Below, piece by piece: positions 35,340 through 47,353 of a stretch of 64,000 bases of DNA. Positions within the stretch are counted from its first letter, which is position 1. Each line of letters starts with the position of its first letter. The DNA is from Sporobolomyces roseus (Eukaryota; Basidiomycota; Microbotryomycetes; Sporidiobolales; Sporidiobolaceae). The notes under the pieces were generated by a model. The model was not told the origin of the DNA. It worked only from the letters and a program-made list of their open reading frames with translations, and ran no database searches. Made by a program: the position numbers and the translations under genes. The DNA lies in the NCBI GenBank assembly GCA_016617785.1, contig JADILM010000002.1:186001-250000 (forward strand), given 5' to 3'.

Positions 35340-36929
35340 ATGCATCTCTCGATTCCCTTACTCGCTGCCACTCTTGCTACTCTCACTACCGCTCTCCCCT
35401 CCCTCCAACAAGCTCAGCAAATTTCCTTCGCAAGCCCCCTCAGTTCGACCATCGTTTCTCCTCAGTCCCTCCTCTCCGAAGGCGACCTCATCGCGCTCAG
35501 CTCCCTCCCCACCGACGATCTTGCTCAGCTCGAGAAGCATATCTTGAGTTTACCAGAGAGGAGAAAAGTTCAACTCGACGCAGATTCGGCTCCCATCGAA
35601 ATCTCGGAAGGGGAGAAAGCTCTCTTGACTTTCGCTGGAAAGAAGTTTATCGATGTCACGAATGACGACGAGTCGACTACTGTCGCTGTCCAGAGCAAGA
35701 GTGCGTCCCCCAAGTTCCGGTTCATCACTCTTCGAAGCTGCTAATTTTCGCAATTTCATAGATTCTTTCCCCAAGAAGCTCTCATACTCTCGCAAATCCC
35801 TCTCCCCGATCTTTGACAAGATCTCTCTCAAAGAGATGAAGACGTTCTTGACCTCGTTCAGTGGATTCCGAACTCGATATTACCGATCCTCCGATGGGAA
35901 ACAAAGTGAAAATTTCCTCCTCGGTCAAATCTCGCAAATCGCAAACTTGAACAAGGACCTCAAGATCAAGATCAAAGAGTTCCCTCATCCTTGGGGTCAG
36001 AATAGTATCCTTGTCAGGTTCGAACCGACGAGTAAGAACGCTTCCGACGAGATTGTGATCGTTGGTGCTCATCAAGACTCTACCAACCTGTACGTAATCT
36101 TACTGGCCTTTCACGTTGATCTCTATACTCACTGTATCCTGAGCTCCGCAGCTTGCCCTTCCTAGGAGCACCTGGAGCAGACGATGATGGCGTTAGTTTC
36201 GCTCTTTCTCTCTTCGCCTCGAATCTCCTGTCCTGACGTCCTGGTCTTCCTCGTTCCTAGTCCGGTACGACTTCCGTCCTAGAAGCTTTCCGAGTCCTCG
36301 TTCTCTCCGGTTTCCAACCCGTTCACCACCCCGTCGAATTCCACTGGAACTCTGCCGAAGAAGGAGGACTTCTCGGTTCGAAAGCGATCGCTCAAGATTA
36401 CCAAGCAAAGGGAATCAAGGTCAAGTGCTACCAACAGATCGATATGAGTGCGTGGGTCAAACAAGGGACGGAGCCTACTATTGGTTTGATCAGAGATTTT
36501 GTCGATCCCGATTTTACCGATTACTTAGCTAAGGTTATCGATGAATACTGTGAGACTACACTCTCGCTATACCCCTCACTACTTGCTAATCAGGTCTGGT
36601 GTGTTTAGCTACGATTGGTTGGACTTCGACCAAGTGCGGTACGTTCTGACTCTCCCGGACTATCCCTAGATATCTCTGACGACTTTCTGATCGTGATGGT
36701 GCTCGTAGGATACGCCTGTAGTGATCACGCGTCGTGGTCAGCAGTAGGAGCTCCTTCTGCGTTCACAATCGAATCGACCTTTGAAGATTCCAATCACAAC
36801 ATCCATTCCGGCAAGGATACGATCGAGTACTCGAAAGAGTTCTCCTTCGAACACATGGCAGAGTTCACTCGTGTCGCTGTTGGCCTCGTCGTTGAACTCG
36901 CTGGAGGAGATACTGTTGTCAAGGCTTGA
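35340..36929 (+). CDS. Secreted M28 zinc aminopeptidase (leucine aminopeptidase 1 type)
   Basis: Secreted exopeptidase that removes N-terminal residues. It begins with a signal peptide (MHLSIPLLAATLATLTTALP), then a pro-region, then the peptidase with the two-zinc ligand set: the His in IVGAHQDS, the bridging Asp in PGADDDGSG, the catalytic Glu pair in NSAEEGGLLGS, the Asp in YQQIDMSAW and the His in CSDHASW. The late exon YACSDHASWSAVGAPSAFTI ends FTRVAVGLVVELAGGDTVVK-A. Length and order match M28E leucine aminopeptidases. Several introns separate the ligand motifs. Confidence 0.92.
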
Positions 36930-37151
36930 GACTCTCGCTCGCACATATCTACGCATATCTATTGTCGTTACCCTTCACTGTCTGCATTGTCCTTTCTCTC
37001 TCTCTCTCGTACTTGACCTGTTGCAAATTTGAACAAATCTTCTCTGCGAAATCTCGAATCGGCCGACCCGCGGCCGCTTCGTCTCTTTAATTTTCATCCC
37101 CCTCTCTTCGCTTCACCTCGGACGTCGACCCTCGAGACCGCTGTAGAAGCG

Positions 37152-38430
37152 ATGCCTATCTTCCCTCGGAGCTCCAGCGACGCTCCTATTGCTCTCTTGA
37201 ACTCTGCGAGTCCCTGGGCCTCAACTTTCGAAGATCTCAAACTACTCTGGAATTCTCCACACACACAAGCGATCACGACCCGTACTGCAACGCTAGATGG
37301 CTACCCAGATGACCCTAAGAAGCATCAGGTGCGCCACAATCCTTATCGAACAAGAGATGAAGCTTATCTCCTTCGCTTTCAGGTCGCTTTCTTCGGTTCT
37401 CAATCTTCGATCAACTCTTACGGATTCTCGCCGTATCCGCTCGAGCAATACTTGAAGTGGCTAAAGGAGATCACGAGGGAGGATCCACGCAGGAAAAGAG
37501 TGATTGTTTCGGTTGGCGCTTCGACGGAAACTGAGTTGGAAAAGGTCTTTCATTTGCTGGAGGAGTTCGCGAAAGACCTAGGAATCAGGCTAGGAGTAGA
37601 GTTTAACGCTAGTTGTCCGAATCTAAACGGTGAGCTTTGAGTTTCTTCGTGGTGAGACCGCTAGTTCGAACGAAAACTGATTCTCAATTCGCTTTGATCG
37701 TCTTGAACCGTTCGCCTTCTCAGGTTCTCCCCCTCCCGCCTACTCACCATCGCTACTTCGGTCGTACATATCCTGCTTCGCTCGTCGGCACTCGCAGAAT
37801 CTACAATTTGGGATCAAGTTACCTCCGTACACCTACCAAGAACAAATCGCTTCAGTCTTCAAAGTCATCGAGGAAGTCTCCACTCAATATTCTGATGCGG
37901 AGGAAGTAGTGTCATTCCTGACGAGTACGAATACGCTAGGACAAGGTGAGCTTCGCTCATTATCGATCAGCTCCGAACGTGTTCGAGTCAAAATCTCTCG
38001 TCTCTTCGCAGGTCTCCTTTTCGCGGATCAGATCGCCGAGTCGACGGCGACAGACTCTATCGCTCAATCGTCAAAGCCTGACGAGCAGTTCGGTGTCCCA
38101 AACGGTTATGGAGGATTGGCAGGTGAAGCGATTCATCAAATCTCGCTCGGGTAAGTTTCGAAGCCAACGTTCACTCTCCCGCTGTTTCCGTTGACGCTCA
38201 TCTAGTTTCAATCTTGCAGCAACGTTCATCGTCTGCGAACGCTACTCGACAATTCTCGAGATCCGCGAGTGAAGGGAATCACCTTGATAGGCGTGGGAGG
38301 AGCATGTGATGGAGCGAGTGTCGAGAGGTTCAAGCGAGCAGGAGCAGACGCAGTAGCAGTCGCGACAGCTCTCGGCAGGGAAGGGATCGAGGTGTTTGAA
38401 AAGATCCGAAAGGAACGGAAGGAACTCTAG
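37152..38430 (+). CDS. URA1: Dihydroorotate dehydrogenase, class 1A-like
   Basis: Flavoenzyme of de novo pyrimidine synthesis; class 1A enzymes are cytosolic and use fumarate. It starts MPIFPRSSSDAPIALLNSAS-PWAS, with an in-frame upstream ATG at 37029. The substrate loop is FGSQSSINSYGF, the conserved FMN strands are RVIVSVGAST and GVEFNASCPN, and NASCPN carries the cysteine used as base in class 1A rather than the serine of mitochondrial class 2. Later motifs are FGIKLPPYTY, TSTNTLGQG, NGYGGLAGEAIHQISL and ITLIGVGGACDGASVERFKR-AGADAVAVATAL. No membrane anchor or mitochondrial presequence is evident. The class call is by motif only; alignment would settle it. Confidence 0.82.
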
Positions 38431-38509
38431 GGGTTGATCTTGTGGAAAGTAGTTTGCTGTATTCTAGTGTTGTTGCAACATATGGCGTGAGGTTTTGTCT
38501 ATCGTCAAT

Positions 38510-39204
38510 CTATCCGAGGTAGTTCCAGACGAAGAAATGCAGAATGAGAGTGCCGAATAAGAAATCTCCAAATGCCCTGCACGCTCCGAGTTTCGACCGT
38601 CAGTCTCTTCTTGATGGACTGAGCGAATAGAGAGAACGTACCGTTCTGGAGAGATGGTAGGGAAAGTTTCCTTGTTTTCTGGGTTCGCTTGAATCCGTAA
38701 AGCAGCGCAAAGAACGAATTGACCGACGGTTGCTGCAAATCTGTGGTGACATCGAATTCGCCCAATCAGTCACAATCAGCTTCTGATTGTAGGGAAAGGC
38801 TGAACGCACCCTCCTAGGAAAGCGTTGAAGGGATAGTTGGTGATGAGGACGCAATAGACGAATTGTGCGATTCCCGTCAACATCAAGAACAGCATGAAAC
38901 CGTCCACCAGCTTCAAACGACTCGAAGCTAGACATCAATAGGAGGTCCGATCAGCTGTGATGTCCACCAATGAGGGAGGAGAGAGCCTCCCCTCTCTCGG
39001 ATGAGATGAGTTGAACGTACTTTGTCTTTGATAGCCCTTCCATAGCTCCTGCACGCTCGCCGAGAATCCACTGCTGATTTCTTCTGCTGCTTCTTTCACT
39101 GCTACGACTGGAGCTGGTACTGAGGGAGATTGTGAAGTTGAAGTTGACGATGAGTTGGAGGCAGCTGGAGCGTTTGAGCGTGATACAACGCGGCGGGGAG
39201 GCAT
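38510..39204 (-). CDS. OST2: Oligosaccharyltransferase subunit DAD1/Ost2
   Basis: Small ER membrane subunit of the N-glycosylation complex. The first exon has a Ser/Ala-rich leader (MPPRRVVSRSNAPAASNSSS) and ends VQELWKGYQRQ, before the conserved helices SSRLKLVDGFMLFLMLTGIA-QFVYCVLITNYPFNAFLGG and FAATVGQFVLCAALRIQANP. The last exon carries ERAFGDFLFGTLILHFFVWN-YLG and the stop at 38512-38510. This order and the VWNYLG end are diagnostic. It is convergent with the dihydroorotate dehydrogenase, with about 80 bp between stops. Confidence 0.93.
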
Positions 39205-39886
39205 GAGAGTTGTATTTGAGTGTTTAAAAGTGCTCAGAAGGCCGGCTGAGTGCTTTTAGTGATATCGAGTTGATGGAGTTAGAACGAAGTTTCGGGAGAT
39301 TTTACCCTTCCCTTCCTACCTCTCACAACCGATTCTGCTTCGTGGCTTTCTCTTAACAGTGGTCATCTGAGCTCTGCTGATTTCATCGACAAGCTTCTGA
39401 TTCTGATCTCTACGAGGCGAATACGACTTGCCAAACTCTCAAGAACTTCAAGAACGCTTCCTTTCTCTTCTCACTCTCCTCGAGCGGTTCAGTCGAGTCG
39501 TCCATACTCCCGGGAACGCATCCGACCGTACAGTACTTTCGTCTCGTCGCTCGCGCGAGTTGCGGATTTCCACCTAGAATTACCATTTTGAGCGAAATCC
39601 CATTCAGTCTTTAAATTCCCTTCTCTTCGATCGCAAGGTCTCGAACTGCTCCAACACTCTCTGCTTACTTGTTTCAGATCGAAATGGAGACACATGGGCA
39701 ACATTGTTTTCAGGCTCTCATCCTCCGAATGGCTTCGTTCTTCGGCGGATTGAGGCTCTGATTCTTCCTTTCTCCCTTTCTCTTCCTCTTTTCTTTGACT
39801 TTACTCTTCGCCCCCGACTAGTCAACATCCCTTTCTACTCGACGCCCTCATTTGTGTCGTGAATCAAAACTTTACTCAGAAGACGA
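39205..39886. other. Intergenic region between OST2 and the DUF6534 gene
   Basis: Divergent promoter space. A short plus-strand open stretch near 39430-39600 has no family resemblance. I see no supported gene. Confidence 0.4.
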
Positions 39887-41377
39887 ATGGTCAATCCAAC
39901 TTTTGATCCAACTCAAGCCGAGAGGTGAGTTACTTTCCCTTCTTCTTCTGCCTTTCCCAAGCTGTCCTGACTTTCCTCCCCCACCAGCAGAGATACGCGG
40001 GCGCTCCTCGGACCTCAAACAGCAGGGTGGCAGGTGTCTTTCGTGATTTTCGGAGTTTATCTTTCACTTCATTATGGCTACATCACGAGCAAAGCCTATT
40101 CTCGACTCGCAACACAAGTGAAAGCAGTCATCTGGATCGTATTCACCCTTGTGTTCGCCTACGAAATCCTAGCTTTCGCCGATAACTTTCGTTGGATGGG
40201 TGAGTTGCTTGCGATCACTTTCTCTTGCCGCTTTTCGCGCTCTTCGTCGCTCACCTTATTCATCGGCTCAGTCACCCTCAATAGAACTCAGGAGGACATC
40301 ATCTTAGGAACATGGGTCGACTTCATCACCTCTTTCGTCGCGGGATCGGTCGCGTTGATAGTGCAAGTGTTTTTGACAGTTCGAGCTTCTGTCGTGAGCT
40401 CCGTTCTATCCTCCTCATATCGAAGTCTTACTGAGGCAATATCCGTAACAGCTCATTCGACAGAGATGGATGCAGCTCGGGTTCTTAATCGTCATGGGAA
40501 TCGCGATCGTAGCATCGTTTACTGGAGCGATCCTGACGACTGCAACCTCTTTCATGGTACGCTTGACATAGGAAACGTCTCCTTCCTTCTTCCTGTTTGC
40601 ATCTCGTCTGACTTCGAGCTTGACGCAACAGTACTACAACTACACGATCGAGAAAGTGTCCATCACTTTCAATCAATGCGTGGCGATTTGGCTTTGGTGC
40701 GGTGCTTTCGTCGATATAGCAATCTCGGTATCGCTCTTCATCACTCTCAAGCAAAGAATAGGAGGATTCAACGAAGGAACAGACTCGCTCCTCAGAAAAC
40801 TCATTGTCATCTCGCTTCAAACCGCTACTTACACCAGCATTCTAGCCGTCGCAGGAGGTGAGTACATTTCCGCGATCATCTTGCATAGGCTTAGCTGACT
40901 GTGTCGTTCTTGTGTAGCTATCGTGTCTCTCGTTTTCAAGGACTCGAACCCTGCGTTCGCGCTTTTGCATTTCGCTTTCTGGAGTGCGCTCTATATCCAA
41001 TCTCAATCTAACAGCATCATACTGACTTTGATTCTTCTCCCGCAGCCCCTCTACCACCTTGTTACGCCGTGTCACTCTATACGACTCTTTCTTCGCGAAA
41101 AACAATCGACGAACACCTAGGAACGTATCCTCTCGCACGTGCAGAAGAATCAGGACTTACCATCAAAGACGTGAAAACGATCTCGCAACATCGATCGAGC
41201 CCACTCGAGTTCGAACCTGCTGCGATTCGCAAGAAGTCTTCAAGCACTCAAGTCTATAGTCCAACGCTTCTTTTCGCGATGACCGAGGATTGGAGGAGTT
41301 CGACGAAAGGGGGCAAAATGGGGAAAGGAGGCGGGACTCAATCGTTGATCGTCGAACCAGATCGAGCTTTCTATTGA
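39887..41377 (+). CDS. DUF6534 multi-pass membrane protein
   Basis: Basidiomycete membrane protein family of unknown function, distinct from but commonly found beside DUF6533 proteins. It starts MVNPTFDPTQAER and, after intron 1, DTRALLGPQTAGWQVSFVIF, then VYLSLHYGYITSKAYSRLAT and VIWIVFTLVFAYEILAFADN. Later exons carry TWVDFITSFVAGSVALIVQV, IVMGIAIVASFTGAILTTAT and the DUF6534 core WLWCGAFVDIAISVSLFITL followed by RIGGFNEGTDSLLRKLIVIS-LQTATYTSILAVAG. The C-terminal exon is a soluble tail (LYTTLSSRKTIDEHLGTYPL). At least six introns. Confidence 0.85.
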
Positions 41378-41628
41378 GGTGTATCGTTGACTTGGGCAAG
41401 ATTCGTTTTATATCTATTGTTGTGCTTTTTCTCGTCTCGATCTGTTCAATATCTGCACTATCATCTCTCATGTTCATAACGAGGGACCTCATCGATCTCG
41501 CTCTTGAAGAGGATAAGTGAAAGTGGACCTTCAAATCGAGATGCATTGATTTCTGAGTAAGAAAGGGAGGTAGATTAGAACAAAGGTTGTTACAGAGGGG
41601 GGTACGAAAGGAAATGATGGATTTTGGT

Positions 41629-44297
41629 TTATGCGTTCACTGTGAGAGAACGGCGAGATAAGCTCGGGAACAGGAGAAAAAAAAGAGGAAAGAGGGAAAA
41701 CTTACTGTAGGTCGAAGCCTCGATCGTCTCTGGTAGTTCAGTGATGGCAACCTCGAACCTCGATTGAATGGCGGTGAGAACACCCTCGTTCTTATCGTTG
41801 GCAACGAAAGTGATAGCGAGACCCTTGGTTCCGAAACGACCAGCACGTCTATTAAAAGGACGAAACGAAATCAGTCTCTAGTCCCAATCAGCTCGGAGAA
41901 AGGAAGGTGCAACGTACCCGACTCGGTGAAGGTAAGAATCAGCATCTCCAGGGGTATCGTAGTTGATAACGATGTTTACTCGCTCAACATCGATACCACG
42001 ACCGAAAATGTCGGTAGCAACCAAAACTCGCTTCTCGAACGCCTTGAATTGTTGGTATCGACGGATACGCTCTTCTTGAGGAAGACCAGAGTGAATCGCG
42101 ATCGAAGGGAAGTTGCACTCTCGGAGGAGTCGGTCGAGTTCGGTTGCGCGAGAAACTGACTTGACGAAGATGCAGACCTGCGAGAACAGAAGGAAGCCAG
42201 TATCAGCTAGTGTAGACAGGGATTCCGAGACCAGTTGAACTCGCCTGGTTGAATTCGAGGGAATCGAGAAGATCGTTGAGCTTGCGGTTCTTCGCGGCTT
42301 CTTCGAGACGAACGAAATGTTGTTGAAGACCGTGAAGAGTGAGCTTCTTCTCGTCATCGACGTAGATTTCGAGAGGCTGCATGGAAAAAATCGACGAGTG
42401 AGTATACGTCGAAGAAGATATCAAGAGGAGTAGAGGACGTACACTTTGCATGAACTTCTTGCAGGTGGTGCGGATCTCCTTGGCGAGAGTGGCAGAGAAC
42501 ATCATGACTTGCTTGTGGTGAGGAGTCGACTTGAAGATCTCTTGGACGTCACGACGCATGTCTAGATTTTGGGCGAAAAGAGGGGTGTGAAGTGAATTCG
42601 AAGGTTGAGGAGAAGATCGGTGGGTGAAGCGGATGATTTTGGTAAGAAGGGGAGAAGTTGTCGAAGGTGTTGAGTATCGAGTAGTACGAGAGAATCGAAG
42701 GTGAAGGAGGAAAGGGAGAGGAAGGAAAGAAAAGAAAGGTGAGTAAGCGATTTGTCCCTGAACATTCGTAGTTGTTGCCAAAATGCAGCTGCTCCTCGCC
42801 TTCGCACCATCCTATATGATACCGCGAGAGCAGAGGAGCGGGGATCGAGGAGTCATGTCATAATCGCATCGGCCTTGGTTCTCTCGAGTCGTCGTCGAGT
42901 CGTCCGATCCTGCGATAGTCGAATTCGGCATCGTTGAGCGGAAAGAGAGGTGTTCGTCGAAGGTGGGATGTCGGGGGAGGCGGCAGAGGAAAGAATACGA
43001 GGTTGACGTGAGCGGGAGGTGAGGAGATCAAGGTGAGGTTTCTTGACGATAGTCGAACTTTGGCGGCCAGCGATGCGAGGAAGATGCTTGGCGATGCGAC
43101 ATGACAATCTGACGGGAGGAGACAGTAGGACAGGAACGACGGAGGAGGATTCTTCGATAGTCGACCGTGAGTCGTTTCTGATTCCTTCGGTTCAAAGTTT
43201 CGAGTCGACCTAGGCCGGACGAGGGATAACGAGATGATGCTCTTCGATGAGCAGATGAGGAGGCGGAGCCGATCCATCTTCGCTTGAATAGTTTCCGAAT
43301 ATCGAATCCGAGAGACGCGAGAGAATGGAGAAGATAAACCGATAGTTTTGAAGAGCTGTTGACTAACCGACGGATTCGAGCATCTTGTCGCACTCGTCGA
43401 GAACGAAGTGACGAACGCTTCCACACTTGAGGGACTTGTCGCGAACGAGAGCGTTGAGACGACCGGGAGTTCCAACGACGATGTGAGGGCACTTTTCCTT
43501 GTTCTTGAGTAAATCTTGGTCGACCTTGACAGATGTTCCTCCGTAGAAGACACCGGTTCGTACATCGGGCATGTACTTGCTGAATCGTGCGTACTCGTTC
43601 TTGATCTGGTAGGCGAGTTCACGAGTGTGGCAGAGGACGATAACTGAAACTTCTCCATCTACGGGCTCGATTTGTTGAAGAGTAGCGGTAACGAATACAG
43701 CGGTCTTTCCTACAAGCGAGTGTGCATGGTTGTGAGCAATTTATTCGGATCCAGAAGAACGAAAAACAGAAAAGTTGACTTACCCATTCCTGATTTAGCC
43801 TGGCAAAGTACATCCATTCCGAGGATAGCTTGAGGGATACATTCTTGTTGTACTGCGTTCGTGGGGTAATCGAGGATCAGCGAATGTGCTTTGAGGAAGA
43901 ATAAACAATGGGGAAAACTCACCCTCTGAAGGGTGCTCGAAACCGAGATCGGAAATGGCACGAAGGAGTTCAGGTTTGAGGAGGAAATCCCTGAAACCGG
44001 TCGAGTGAACACCAACGTAAGAACCTTTCTGGTCTTTTGATTCTGAAGAAGCGGCGGCATCTCCATCAGTGGCAGCAGGTGCGGAAGAGGCAGTTGTCTC
44101 GAGGGGATCCTCCTCGTAATCTATGAATCTAGCTGAATCAGTAATTGCAGTCTACTAATAGTGTGGAGTATAACTCACCAATGAGATCTTCAGTAGGTAG
44201 AGCAGACCTGTCGAAGGGGGGTTCAAGTGAAAGAGAAGATAATGAAATCGTGTCAGGGAGCGAGTGGGCGACGCTGAGGAGTGACAGGGACTTGCAT
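41629..44297 (-). CDS. SUB2: DECD-box RNA helicase Sub2/UAP56
   Basis: ATPase of the TREX complex acting in splicing and mRNA export. The N-terminus [16 protein letters not shown] is assembled from exon 1 ending AT (44297-44296), a GC-AG intron, and exon 2 starting at 44207, so the start codon itself is split. Helicase motifs follow: Q-motif region [20 protein letters not shown], motif I AKSGMGKT, Ib [17 protein letters not shown] in VLDECDKML, then after an 806-nt intron [25 protein letters not shown] (motif III SAT), [38 protein letters not shown] and [19 protein letters not shown]. The last exon is tiny, giving the end TYMNA. Divergent from the RING gene. Confidence 0.93.
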
Positions 44298-44473
44298 GTT
44301 GTTGTAAAGAGTGAGTATAAAGGTTCAAAGAGCGGACTAGAGGTGTGCGTGAGTGCTGGACAGCGGGTGGTAACCCAAAAGAGGTGAAAGTTTATAGTTG
44401 TAGTCTACCAAATTCCCGATTACAAAGAGCTTCCAATTAGACATCACTTCTCTTTCTCACCCTTATCTCTGAG

Positions 44474-46970
44474 ATGGGTAGAACCAGACGCTACGAACTT
44501 GAACCTAGTACACCACCTCCAGACCTACCTCCAGCAGATCCTCCTTCTTCTTCAACTCGAAAACGACCTCGCGAACCAGACGCCAACTCTCCCAAACCCA
44601 CTACATCAACGAAAGAAGTAGGAGAAGGACTAGGAGCTCCTCTCGACGCGTCATCAGACGAACGGCCAAGCAAGAAGAGCAAAGGAGAGGCAGAGATGGA
44701 ACAAGGCGATAATCGGGATGAGGTGGAACAGCCAATCCTTCCACATGAAACACCAAAGTCTGCTAGTGACTCGAGTGATACTCTGGCAGAATCAGTAACG
44801 AATGGAGAGGCGGCAAACGGAGGAGAAACGGAAATGAAGGAGTCGGAAGAGTCGAGGAATTCGCTAGATTCTCTTTCGGCAGAGGAGCGTCGCAAGTTGA
44901 AAGGTAAAGGCAAAGCTACGGAGGATGAGAACGATGAGAGTAATGGAGGAGAATCAGATGAACTTTCGAGGATGAAAAGGGAGTTGGCATTCAAGAATTC
45001 AGTTCGTCGATATTTTCCCTTCGCTCTGATCCGTCTCGCAACTCACGATGCTCTCGTTACAGCTTATCACTTCTCAATCTTCGCTACTCTCAAACTTTCG
45101 ACCAGCAGTCGCTTGTACAGTCTGTCTCGAAACGCTCGACAAACCTTACGCTCTCGCTTGCGGTCACGTTTTGTAAGCTTCTCCTCTTTGCTCCGGTCTC
45201 CTCGATACCCCTTCTGACAGCGAGTGACACCTACAGCTGTCGAAAGTGTCTCCTCGAATGGTTCTTCCGACCTGACCCCACAGCTGAAGATGCCAATCAA
45301 GCGCATGCTTCGTCTCCCTCGCAATCCGATTCCGACTCTGAATCCGACTCGTCGAGCTCAGGTTCCAACTCGAACTCGACAGGCTCTTCATACATCGGAG
45401 GATCATTGCAAGGTCAAGATTTCAGGATCAGGAATGGAGCAGCTGGATCAGGAGAAGCTACTTTCGGCGCGATGGCAGATCGAATCTATCAACAAGCTTT
45501 CGGCTCCGGCGCGGGCGGGAACAGGATAGAAGATGGTGGAGATAGGTCGGTACCGAGAATCACGAATGCAGATGAGGACGACGAGTCGGAGAAAGAGGGA
45601 GAGAAGAAAGAGATGAATGCGGATGAGATGAGAAGAGCGAGGTTAGCGAGATTCGGCGGAGCTGGAGCATCAAGTTCTACCAATAACGCTGAACCAGCTT
45701 CGACCACCGCAAACCCTGCAGACCTCCCCCCTCCTCCTGCAGATACCGCTTCCCGACCTCGACCTCGCACTCCTCCCGAACCTTCTCCAGCTCGACGAAT
45801 GCCTTCCCCTTCTCCTCCACCTCCCGCTCCTCCTCTCACTCTCCCCGAAGGTCTCCATCGAAGCAAGAACCTCGTCTGTCCACAGTGTCGAACCTCCTGT
45901 TCCGAACGAGCGCCTCATCGAATCTTTGTCCTCTCCGAACTTCTCTCTCTCATTCGCACTGCCGAAGAATCAGGAATGCTACAATCTTCTTCGACTCCTG
46001 CACCTCACGAATCTCACCCTGAAGCGGTTCGAACGGATATACCTGGACTCGATGAGGCGGATGCGACTTGGGGAGGATTGTTCCCTGGAGTTGGAGGAAC
46101 CGAGTCGAATAAGGACAGGAGGAGGAGATTGGCTCAAATTGTCAGGGATAACGATGATGGAGTGAGGAGATGTGGCGATTGTAATTGGGAGATCAACGAG
46201 AGGTCGGGAGTTTGCGAAGGATGGTAAGTTGTCTCCCGCTCTTCATTCGTCGACGTTCCTTGCTGAATCGAATCGTTGTCCTTAGTGGTCGATCATGGAA
46301 CATGTCTGACAGCGAAGGCGAAAGCGAGGATTCTGCCGGCTCAGCACCCAGCGCTCGTCGTATTCTCGATGCCTTACAACGCCGTCTCGCTCGTCATCAC
46401 CACGCTCTAGAAGACTCTGATCGATCTGACGATGGTGAAGACGTAGAAGTGAATGAGGACGAGTACGAGAGTGATGATTTCCTCGTGAGATCGGGAGAAG
46501 AGGACGAAGCTGGAGCAGGAGAACAAGTGATTTGGTCGGACGACGGCGACTCGGAGATTGAGAGGAAGGAAGCCAGGAGAGCAGCGAAGAGGAGGAGGCA
46601 AAGACGTCAAGAAGGAGAAGTGATCGATCTGGAGAGCGAGACGGAAGATGAGGAGGAATCAGGATCAAATTCTCCAGAATCGGGATCGGACGACAGCGGT
46701 AGTGACAGCGACGAGTCACTCTCGAGCACTGCAAGGCGGCGCATTCGACAACGTCGAGCTGAACGACAAGCTGCAGCCATCACTCTCGACTCTGAACCTT
46801 CTTCTCATTCCGGATCCGACAGTTCTGAAGAAGAAGCTCGTCGACCAGTTCCATTCGTAGCTCGAGCAACGGCCGGTTCAGAATCATCCTCCGACGACAG
46901 CGAAGAGGAAGCGCCTCCGCCTAGAAGGAAGAAGAGGATCATCGAGGAAGAATCGGAAGAATCGAGCTAG
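44474..46970 (+). CDS. RING-finger protein with a long insertion inside the RING
   Basis: Probable E3 ubiquitin ligase of a CHFR-like kind. An acidic Ser/Pro-rich N-terminus starts MGRTRRYELEPSTPPPDLPP. The first RING half is VACTVCLETLDKPYALACGH then VFCRKCLLEWFF across an intron at 45175-45237. About 205 low-complexity residues follow before the last cysteine pair of the RING, NLVCPQCRTSCSERAPHRIF. A second Cys cluster, CGDCNWEINERSGVCEGCGR, ends the ordered part, as in CHFR-type proteins. The tail (46300-46970) is acidic (SDGEDVEVNEDEYESDD; DSDESLSSTARRRIRQRR). Name of the substrate and exact family are not evident. Confidence 0.8.
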
Positions 46971-47353
46971 TTCCTATGTCAATTTTACATCTTCGTTTCT
47001 TTCCCTCATCACTCTCTTATCCATCGAGAGAAGGGAGAGTACATAGTCTGACTTGGATTGCTTTGGTATCATACATTTCGAAAAGGGAGGGAAACTAATC
47101 CGTCGTAAAAGAGGAAGAGAAAAGTGAGAACACGAAGAGAGAGGGGAATAAACTAATTTGGTCGTTAAGAAGAAAAGGAAGGAAGGGAAAGCTAGAAACC
47201 CGGGAGAGAGAGATGAGAGAGAGAGAGAGTAGCTACATCGATTTGTTGGAAATAGAGAGAGAAGTTCGTGAAAGAAGAATAAAGAGAAAGAAAAGAAAAG
47301 AAAACTGGAAATCCCTGATTATCCGTTTGTCCTCCTCTTGAAAGCTAACGTAG
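46971..47353. other. Convergent intergenic region with a GA repeat
   Basis: Shared 3' flank of the RING gene and the Ser/Pro-rich gene. It holds a GA-rich run at about 47202-47229 and no gene. Confidence 0.5.

Noticed and set aside
42858..43658. 266-codon minus-strand frame over SUB2
   Set aside because: It reads through a known helicase exon in another frame and the long intron; no motif.
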